Shown here: in pieces, positions 13,201-17,558 of the stretch
Layout of the letters: every line of letters begins with the position of its first letter
Position numbering within the stretch: position 1 is the stretch's first letter
DNA from: Firmicutes bacterium UBA5766
GTDB lineage: Bacteria > Bacillota > Desulfotomaculia > Desulfotomaculales > Nap2-2B
DNA: 17,558 nucleotides
Direction of reading: 5' to 3'
NCBI GenBank assembly: GCA_002418775.1
Contig: DIEU01000051.1
Span: forward strand, 1-17,558
Notes under the pieces: generated by a model
Databases searched by the model: none
Told to the model about the DNA's origin: nothing
Seen by the model: only the letters and a program-made list of their open reading frames with translations
Program-made: the position numbers and the translations under genes

Positions 13201-14478
13201 CTATCTTTTAATCATCTCAAGAAATGCCTCAATCCTGGTTTTGAGCTGCCCGGAATCCTCTTGTCCATAATCGGTCTCAATTCTCAGCAGGGGTATTCCA
13301 TGGTCTTTCAGTGTTTTCTCAACCCGGTTCGCTTCGATCATGTAGGGGTCACAAAAGATTAGCGAACAGTTGATTACACCATCGGCCTTATATTCTTTCG
13401 CCAGCCTGACAAGTTCTTCCGTTCTGCCTTCATTGGGTGTAAAACAGGCGCAGTTAGTCTCAATGTACCGATCAGCTATGGATTTAAGCATCTGGTCCAC
13501 ACTTTCGCCCTCTTCGGAAACCAGGTTCTCAAAATAGCGAAGCCCGGTGCACATTTCCTCGGCAACAATAATGGCGCTGCTGCTTTCAATAAGGTGAGAC
13601 ACCTTCCAGTTGGGGATAGCCATTGGTGTGCCGGTTAGAATAATTCGCGGCGAATCCGGTTTATTTACTCCCTTGCCTTCCCTGACCCGTGTTTCCAATT
13701 CCTCACAAAGTCCGTTTACCTGTGAGGTAAACCGATCAACATCGTCATACATAGCGATTTGTTCAATCAACAGGCTGTCTTTGCCGCTAATGGGCAAAAC
13801 ATCATTTTTGCGAAGTTCATTAAGACGCAGAAGAACGCTGCGCTTCGCGTTTATCTCTTTAATGGAACGGCGCAGACTTTCCGGTGTTATCTTATTGCCT
13901 GTGTACTCTTCAACCGTTTTCAGGAAATCTTGTAATTCCCCAAACCAGAACTGCCTGTCCTTTTCACGCCTCATCTGGGGAATTTCCAAAACGTGAACGG
14001 GAACATAGTCGTTTAAAATTTCAAACGCCTTCTTCTTGCCGTCACAGGTAGTCTCGCCAACTATCAAATCACAGCACTCAAAATAAGGGCAAATTCTGGC
14101 CAGTTTAAACCCCATAAATGATTTAATCAAAGAACAGATGTTTTTTGGCAGCACTTTTTCGACTTGGGCAGAGCCTATTTCAACACCGGAGCATAATCCA
14201 ACAAGGACACCGCCGGCGGCACGGACGATTTCCTCGGGAACAAAAACACAGTAGGCTCCTACAACTTTGCCGCCTTTTGCCTTATGCTCCTGCAGTTCCT
14301 GAATGCGCAAACCGTGAATTTCATTAAAAACAAAATCAAAGTATTCCATTTTATCCGGCCTGTTTTCCTGTTTAAGATAGACATCCCCATAAGTGGGCGG
14401 GAGCACATTCAATAGCTGGTCGTGGGCTTCCAAGTCAAGACCGAGTGATTCCCACATCGGACGATAATCATTACCCAT
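13201..14478 (-). CDS. Double-cubane-cluster anaerobic reductase (HgdB-like)
   Basis: This 425-residue protein belongs to the 2-hydroxyacyl-CoA dehydratase D / BcrB family and looks most like the double-cubane cluster proteins, cytoplasmic ATP-driven reductases with an [8Fe-9S] centre. Visible traits are GAYCVFVPEEIVRAAG (74-89), GLCSG (94-98), ICPYFECCD (129-137) and GETTCDG (141-147) in the first half, and NCACF (342-346) and NCSLIFCDPY (370-379) in the second. Cysteines at 77, 96, 115, 130, 135, 136, 145, 310, 343, 345, 371 and 376 are cluster-ligand candidates. AAGGAGAGG lies about 6 bp before the ATG. These enzymes need an ASKHA-type ATPase activator (HgdC/DCCP-R); none is encoded in the window, and the gene stands alone between its promoter and terminator. 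The physiological substrate is unknown. Confidence 0.88.
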   Translation of the reverse strand: MGNDYRPMWESLGLDLEAHDQLLNVLPPTYGDVYLKQENRPDKMEYFDFVFNEIHGLRIQELQEHKAKGGKVVGAYCVFVPEEIVRAAGGVLVGLCSGVEIGSAQVEKVLPKNICSLIKSFMGFKLARICPYFECCDLIVGETTCDGKKKAFEILNDYVPVHVLEIPQMRREKDRQFWFGELQDFLKTVEEYTGNKITPESLRRSIKEINAKRSVLLRLNELRKNDVLPISGKDSLLIEQIAMYDDVDRFTSQVNGLCEELETRVREGKGVNKPDSPRIILTGTPMAIPNWKVSHLIESSSAIIVAEEMCTGLRYFENLVSEEGESVDQMLKSIADRYIETNCACFTPNEGRTEELVRLAKEYKADGVINCSLIFCDPYMIEANRVEKTLKDHGIPLLRIETDYGQEDSGQLKTRIEAFLEMIKR

Positions 14479-14577
14479 AAAATCCTCTCCTTAATAATTA
14501 ATTAACCGACTTATTAATCTGTCAGTTAGACTTTACTGGTTGATAACTATTACTTCATTTAATATAAATAATCCTTT

Positions 14578-14605
14578 ATTATAGGCATAGATTGTTTTTA
14601 TGCAA
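14578..14605 (-). promoter_or_regulatory. Sigma-A-type promoter of the reductase gene
   Basis: On the minus strand TTGCAT (14605-14600) is followed after 16 bp by a perfect TATAAT (14583-14578), about 100 bp upstream of the reductase start. The spacer and -35 contain a small GCATA/TATGC inverted repeat (14585-14603), which could be an operator. Confidence 0.6.
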
Positions 14606-14676
14606 TCGTCTTGTTCAGATAAATTAGCTTTATAGGTGGCGGTAAACTCTCTTTGAAAAATAGTCGGCAGACAACC

Positions 14677-14886
14677 CTATTGCTTATCCCGGCGGCCTAC
14701 AAGGTAATCAAGTGTCACATCAAAGAAATCTGCAATTTTTATTAAAACGTCAAGGGTGGGGATGTCTTCGCCAAGTTCGCAATAAGAAACCGCCTGCTGT
14801 GAAACCCCAATTTCCCTGGCTAAATCCAGTTGGCTTAATTTTTTGGAGCTTCGAAGTTCCTTGAGTCTGTCGCTGAACGTCGACAT
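14677..14886 (-). CDS. XRE-family HTH transcriptional regulator
   Basis: The 69-residue protein is essentially one Cro/C1-type helix-turn-helix domain. RLKELRSSKKLSQLDLAREI (7-26) supplies helices 1-2, and GVSQQAVSYCELGEDIPTLD (27-46) the recognition helix and the usual turn. IADFFDVTLDYLVG (51-64) closes the fold. There is no extra sensing domain, so it is likely a simple dimeric repressor. GGGAGG sits 8 bp upstream of the ATG. A perfect palindrome just upstream of the ribosome binding site is a candidate operator. It is followed by the leftward reductase gene 198 bp downstream, which has its own promoter; on the other side lies the rightward PEBP-like gene. Confidence 0.93.
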   Translation of the reverse strand: MSTFSDRLKELRSSKKLSQLDLAREIGVSQQAVSYCELGEDIPTLDVLIKIADFFDVTLDYLVGRRDKQ

Positions 14887-14904
14887 TTTTGAACCTCCCG
14901 AAAA

Positions 14905-14936
14905 TTCTTGACAAGAAGCTGCGCTTTATTTATCCT
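14905..14936 (+). promoter_or_regulatory. Candidate XRE operator overlapping a rightward promoter
   Basis: TTCTTGaCAAGAA (14905-14917) is a perfect 6-1-6 palindrome, 19 bp upstream of the XRE start codon. The same bases contain TTGACA (14908-14913), which with a 17-bp spacer and TATCCT (14931-14936) forms a good rightward promoter toward the PEBP-like gene, about 180 bp away. A repressor bound here would block that promoter and could also control its own gene. Confidence 0.5.
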
Positions 14937-15118
14937 ATTGTTTAGATGCTTCAGTCGTGTAAGATTAGTATCTCTAAACTGTCTCTTTTTATCACAAAAA
15001 AGATATCAACCGCACAACCTTGTTATGACAATAGATTGAAAGAAGAAGGGGGGGAAGTCTAGAGGCAGCAGAGGGATGGACTTCTAAATCTAAATATTAG
15101 GGAGGAAGTAAAAAACCA

Positions 15119-15637
15119 GTGTTTACTCTAAAATCTTCAGCTTTCGCCAATGGGGGAGCGATCCCTGAAAAATATACCGAGATGAATATTGTTTCACCGC
15201 CTCTAAACTGGGAGGACATTCCCAAAGGAACAAAAAGTTTTGCATTGACAGTAACCGATCCTGATGTTCCTGCATTTTTTAATTTTCCACGCGTTCTGGC
15301 TCACTGGATGGTCTGCAATATTCCAGCTTCGGCTATAAGCCTTCCTGAAGGCGCCAGCCCCGGCGGCGCGCTGCCTGCCGGATCGGTGGATTTAAACAGC
15401 GACTTTATTACTTCATTTAAAGTACCGAATTATCCGGTCGGATATGCCGGGCCCTGGCCGCCGGACGCTGCGCACAGGTATGTCTTTACCCTTTATGCCC
15501 TTAAAGCCGAAAGTTTGGAAATTACGCCGTCAGCGGACTATATTGAATTTTGTTCAAAAGTGCTGCCGCAGACAATAGTTGCCGCAACATTAATCGGTGT
15601 CTACGGACCGGCCAAGAATCCGCTCCCGGGAAGTTGA
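15119..15637 (+). CDS. YbhB/YbcL-type PEBP family protein
   Basis: The 172-residue cytoplasmic protein belongs to the phosphatidylethanolamine-binding protein family (bacterial Raf kinase inhibitor-like branch). Family marks are PPLNWEDIPKGTKSFAL (27-43), DPDVP (47-51), H62-W63 in AHWMVCNIP, and GPWPPDAAHRYVFTLYAL (111-128), the conserved ligand-pocket block. The length is typical of YbhB. It starts with GTG; GGGAGG lies about 13 bp upstream, slightly far, and no better start is present. It appears monocistronic, with a candidate repressor-controlled promoter upstream and a terminator downstream. The biological role of bacterial members is poorly known. Confidence 0.92.
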   Translation: MFTLKSSAFANGGAIPEKYTEMNIVSPPLNWEDIPKGTKSFALTVTDPDVPAFFNFPRVLAHWMVCNIPASAISLPEGASPGGALPAGSVDLNSDFITSFKVPNYPVGYAGPWPPDAAHRYVFTLYALKAESLEITPSADYIEFCSKVLPQTIVAATLIGVYGPAKNPLPGS

Positions 15638-15704
15638 TCTTATACAGATGCATCATTACCTTTTTTCCCTGGAAACCGCAACAGCTAAAACTATAATTAA
15701 GATG

Positions 15705-15738
15705 CAATAAGGGCCTTAAGGGCTCTTTTTGCTTATTG
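15705..15738 (+). terminator. Intrinsic terminator after the PEBP gene
   Basis: AAGGGCC (15709-15715) pairs with GGCTCTT (15721-15727, one G-U) around a 5-nt loop, followed by a T-run (15726-15730). An outer CAATAAG/CTTATTG pair (15705-15711, 15732-15738) could extend the structure. It lies about 70 bp after the PEBP stop codon. Confidence 0.7.
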
Positions 15739-15946
15739 ACACTTTCAATTTTAATGAATCGGGGGTCGAAAAATATAAAGAATCCATTCATTTCATTTGC
15801 AAAGAAAAATCTTTCAGAGATCGAAATTCCCCGGGTAAGCCTTAGAGAATTCCTCAAAATAGGAAGTTTGAGAGCGCTTTTTCTAAGGATAAACGGGGAT
15901 CATAAAAAATAGGTTTGCCCCCTGGGAACGCCTGCTAAATAAAAAC
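15739..15946. other. AT-rich intergenic region, no gene seen
   Basis: About 210 bp between the PEBP terminator and the promoter of the small YjcZ-type gene hold no credible coding frame on either strand. There are short local inverted repeats (for example GAAAGATTTTTCTTT near 15803-15817) but nothing I can assign. Confidence 0.5.
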
Positions 15947-15954
15947 CATACTAT
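15947..15954 (+). promoter_or_regulatory. Sporulation-sigma-like -10 of the YjcZ-type gene
   Basis: CATACTAT matches the CATAnnnT core of mother-cell sigma-E/sigma-K -10 elements. An AC about 17 bp upstream fits the loose sigma-K -35. The start codon is 31 bp downstream, leaving room for a short leader and ribosome binding site. Support is one short motif plus the nature of the gene. Confidence 0.35.
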
Positions 15955-15984
15955 GTAACAGGAAAACGAAAGGGGGATTTTATA

Positions 15985-16107
15985 ATGGGCTTTGGAATTA
16001 CGGGCGACTGTGGCGGTGGTGGAGGTTTCGCTTTTCTTATTTTCCTGATCCTGATCCTATTAGTGTTAGGTTCCTATTGCTTCCCCTGCAGTGTTGAAAA
16101 ATCTTAA
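15985..16107 (+). CDS. YjcZ-type sporulation microprotein (40 aa)
   Basis: This is a 40-residue gene. A Gly-rich head (GDCGGGGG, 7-14) leads into one hydrophobic segment (FAFLIFLILILLVLG, 15-29), then a short tail with two Cys (SYCFPCSVEKS). The pattern Gly-rich plus FA(L/F)I-rich hydrophobic helix is that of the YjcZ/YhfH-like sporulation proteins of Firmicutes, whose exact role is unclear. AAAGGGGG lies 8 bp before the ATG, and a UUCG-loop terminator lies 29 bp after the stop, so it is a complete transcription unit. The two Cys in the tail could form a disulfide or bind metal. Confidence 0.75.
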   Translation: MGFGITGDCGGGGGFAFLIFLILILLVLGSYCFPCSVEKS

Positions 16108-16135
16108 TTTTTAGCACCGTTAATCTGTGTTAAAA

Positions 16136-16158
16136 AAGAGCCCTTCGGGGTTCTTTTT
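16136..16158 (+). terminator. UUCG-loop intrinsic terminator
   Basis: AAGAGCCC (16136-16143) and GGGTTCTT (16148-16155, one G-U) form an 8-bp stem around the stable TTCG tetraloop (16144-16147), followed by TTT. It ends the YjcZ-type transcript and separates it from the molbindin gene. Confidence 0.9.
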
Positions 16159-16227
16159 CTTGCCGCCTGTTTAAAAATTTCATTTATTGCACAAAATATA
16201 AAAATAAAAGCAAAAGGGTGGTTGGCT

Positions 16228-16431
16228 ATGGAGTTAAGCGCAAGGAACCAGTTGAAAGCGCGGGTAAAAGAAATTAAGTCAGACAATATTACTTCCGAGG
16301 TCATTCTTGATGTGAGCGGACAGGAGATGTGTTCGATCATCACGACAGGTTCAGTAAAACAGTTGGGATTAAAAGTGGGCGACGATGTCAGCGCCCTTGT
16401 TAAGGCAACCTCGGTGATGGTGATGAAATAA
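16228..16431 (+). CDS. mop: Molbindin (Mop), molybdate-binding TOBE protein
   Basis: The 67-residue single TOBE/Mop domain is a cytoplasmic molybdate or tungstate storage and homeostasis protein that assembles into hexamers in characterised molbindins. The start MELSARNQLKARVKEI and the end GLKVGDDVSALVKATSVMVMK match the family closely, including SARNQ and VKATSVM, which contribute to oxyanion sites. The ATG at 16228 is chosen because GGGTGG lies 6 bp upstream and the family starts at this point; a TTG two codons earlier is less likely. No modABC genes are in the window. It is flanked by terminators on both sides and so appears monocistronic. It implies molybdo- or tungstoenzymes in the organism. 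Confidence 0.93.
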   Translation: MELSARNQLKARVKEIKSDNITSEVILDVSGQEMCSIITTGSVKQLGLKVGDDVSALVKATSVMVMK

Positions 16432-16454
16432 AGTTTTTCCCGGAATCCTGATTC

Positions 16455-16488
16455 AGCCTCCGTTTTATTGCGGGGGTTATTTTTTTTA
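16455..16488 (+). terminator. Intrinsic terminator after mop
   Basis: AGCCTCCG (16455-16462) pairs with CGGGGGTT (16471-16478, two G-U pairs) around an 8-nt loop, followed by a run of T (16481-16487). It lies 23 bp after the mop stop codon. Confidence 0.85.
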
Positions 16489-16509
16489 GGCTTTGTTGGT
16501 GAACCACAG

Positions 16510-16773
16510 CTATTTAAGAAATAAAAAGATCTGCGTGGTTAACTCCTGTGGCGGTGTTACAACCGGGTCGTTAAAGTATATCTCATAGACAACATCTTTT
16601 GTTTCATACCCGTTTTCTTTCACCCAATCTGAAAGAAACAGGTAAGCTCTTGGAATACCGGGATAAGGCCCTGTGTGAGCGCAGGAGGCAATCTTGCCGC
16701 CGGGAATAATGCTTGTTGTCATATTGTCAACTTCTGCAAATGCCCTGGAAACAGGAAAACCTATCTCGAGATA
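16510..16773 (-). pseudogene. GyrI-like (AraC effector-binding) domain remnant
   Basis: The 70 residues from the first ATG (16722) match the C-terminal half of GyrI-like small-molecule-binding domains: IPGGKIASCAHTGPY, then LSDWVKENGYE, VYEIYFNDP and TPPQEL. Translation upstream of that ATG, in the same frame, still reads YLEIGFPVSRAFAEVDN, which is the expected preceding part of the domain (EVGFPV), and then hits TAA at 16776-16774. No start codon lies in that stretch and no ribosome binding site precedes the ATG. Full domains are about 150 residues, so roughly 60-80 N-terminal residues are missing. The break is about 10 bp beyond the dgkA stop codon, consistent with a deletion. A functional short protein from 16722 cannot be excluded. 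Confidence 0.7.
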
Positions 16774-16784
16774 TTATTTTACGC

Positions 16785-17162
16785 TTATTTTTGACAGGTC
16801 AGGTAGGGATAAAAAACTAAGATGCCGATGACCACCGAACAGACCGCTGCCAGTAAAACAGCCCCGGCGCTTACATCCTTGGCTGCCTTGGCTAGAGGAT
16901 GATATTCCAGGCTGTGAAGATCAACAGCTAATTCTATGGCTGAGTTGATCATTTCGGCAACCAAGACCAGAAAAATAGCAAATAACAGGCAAATGAATTC
17001 TGATTTGCTTAAATGCAGAAGAGCGGCTAAAAATAAAACGAGCGCGGCGGCTGCAAAATGAATGCGCATGTTGCGCTGCGTGCGAATTGAATATAATATC
17101 CCCTCGGCGGCAATTTTGAAACCAAGCAGAAAACCGCCGTTTTTTTTAACTTCCTCCTGCAT
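16785..17162 (-). CDS. dgkA: Diacylglycerol/undecaprenol kinase (DgkA family)
   Basis: This 125-residue integral membrane kinase phosphorylates diacylglycerol or, in most Gram-positives, undecaprenol. Three hydrophobic segments lie at about 36-50, 56-70 and 101-118. The family signature is present: E28-region RTQRNMRIH (27-35), AEMINSAIELAVDL (69-82) with E70, N73 and E77, and HPLAKAAKDVSAGAVLL (88-104) with K95 and D96. The length is normal for the family. The ATG has only AAAGG directly before it, so initiation looks weak; no better in-frame start exists upstream because of a stop codon. The truncated GyrI-like remnant follows immediately. Confidence 0.92.
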   Translation of the reverse strand: MQEEVKKNGGFLLGFKIAAEGILYSIRTQRNMRIHFAAAALVLFLAALLHLSKSEFICLLFAIFLVLVAEMINSAIELAVDLHSLEYHPLAKAAKDVSAGAVLLAAVCSVVIGILVFYPYLTCQK

Positions 17163-17296
17163 CCTTTGTTATTTTTGTCCTGCCTTTCTTCATGAAAAGA
17201 ACAATGATATTTTCTATTAAAGAGTAAAAATTTACTTTATTTATTCGACAATATTATTCTTTTCCCTGCCAGATTCTAACTAAACCTTAATTAATT

Positions 17297-17512
17297 ATGA
17301 ACCCTAAAGAACTTCCAGAGTTGCAATATTATGGTTATCATATTGGGCTACGGCAGGACACAGAGAAAGCTGACGAACAACAAAGAAAGATATCAGCAGC
17401 GAAAAATAGAAGTAAAAAATGTTTTGTTTTGGCCGGTGTAATTAAAGATAATACTTACAGCTTTACAGGTTTTGACTTGTCCTTAACTCCTATTCCCGAA
17501 CGCGTTGCATAA
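17297..17512 (+). CDS. Doubtful 71-aa reading frame
   Basis: I do not recognise this product. It is a hydrophilic, Lys/Gln-rich N-terminal half (about 1-40) followed by a more ordered VLAGVIKDNTYSFTGFDLSL stretch (44-63). There is no signal peptide, membrane segment or Cys pair. The ATG lacks any ribosome binding site (upstream is an A/T-rich TTAATTAATT), and no terminator is visible before the window ends. It may be a real small gene with weak translation, a remnant, or chance. Confidence 0.35.
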   Translation: MNPKELPELQYYGYHIGLRQDTEKADEQQRKISAAKNRSKKCFVLAGVIKDNTYSFTGFDLSLTPIPERVA

Positions 17513-17558
17513 TAAAAATCAGGCAGGGACAAATAACACTACAATGAACAATAATCAG

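Noticed and set aside
14490..14540. A further PhoP-like box upstream of the double-cubane reductase
   Set aside because: TTAA-type words occur in this AT-rich leader but do not hold an 11-bp phase, and they lie downstream of the predicted promoter.
15522..15857. 111-codon open frame on the minus strand
   Set aside because: It runs through the PEBP terminator and antisense into the PEBP gene; no recognisable domain.

Overview
The window looks like chromosomal DNA of an anaerobic, spore-forming Firmicute of the Clostridia, probably near Desulfotomaculum/Pelotomaculum (Peptococcaceae sensu lato). This is inferred from gene content: a YjcZ-type sporulation microprotein, a molbindin, a double-cubane (2-hydroxyacyl-CoA dehydratase-like) reductase, an undecaprenol/diacylglycerol kinase, strong AGGAGG-type ribosome binding sites and frequent TTG/GTG starts. 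I see no rRNA, tRNA, CRISPR array, transposase or phage gene.

Left part (257-11527, all leftward). A very large secreted protein joins a calcineurin-like metallophosphatase to a complete alkaline phosphatase. Upstream of it is a 1644-residue protein made of two P-type ATPases in tandem. The first half is a metal-ATPase-like unit with degenerate key motifs; the second is a complete Ca2+-ATPase-like unit. Further upstream lie a two-gene unit (a 266-271 aa membrane protein with a PacL/DUF5132-like EASERV segment, and an 83 aa unknown) and a separately terminated 84 aa unknown.

Middle (11931-14886). Rightward genes are a second small membrane protein of the EASxRV type (TTG start) and a half-sized PstS-like periplasmic-binding protein. 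A perfect-stem bidirectional terminator follows, then a leftward double-cubane reductase gene and a leftward XRE-family repressor with a palindrome just upstream.

Right part (15119-17558). Here are a PEBP-like protein (YbhB/YbcL), a 40 aa YjcZ-type gene, a molbindin (Mop), an N-terminally truncated GyrI-like remnant, a DgkA-family kinase and a doubtful 71 aa reading frame. Several genes end in clear intrinsic terminators.

Two themes link the genes. First, phosphate: the phosphatase and the PstS-like gene both carry TTAACA-like hexamers repeated every 11 bp in gene orientation, the layout of Firmicute PhoP boxes, so both are probably phosphate-starvation genes. Second, metal or cation transport: the double P-type ATPase lies close to two small membrane proteins that resemble the P-ATPase-associated scaffold family (PacL/DUF1490/DUF5132). 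This suggests a pump-plus-scaffold system whose pump contains a built-in, probably non-transporting ATPase half.
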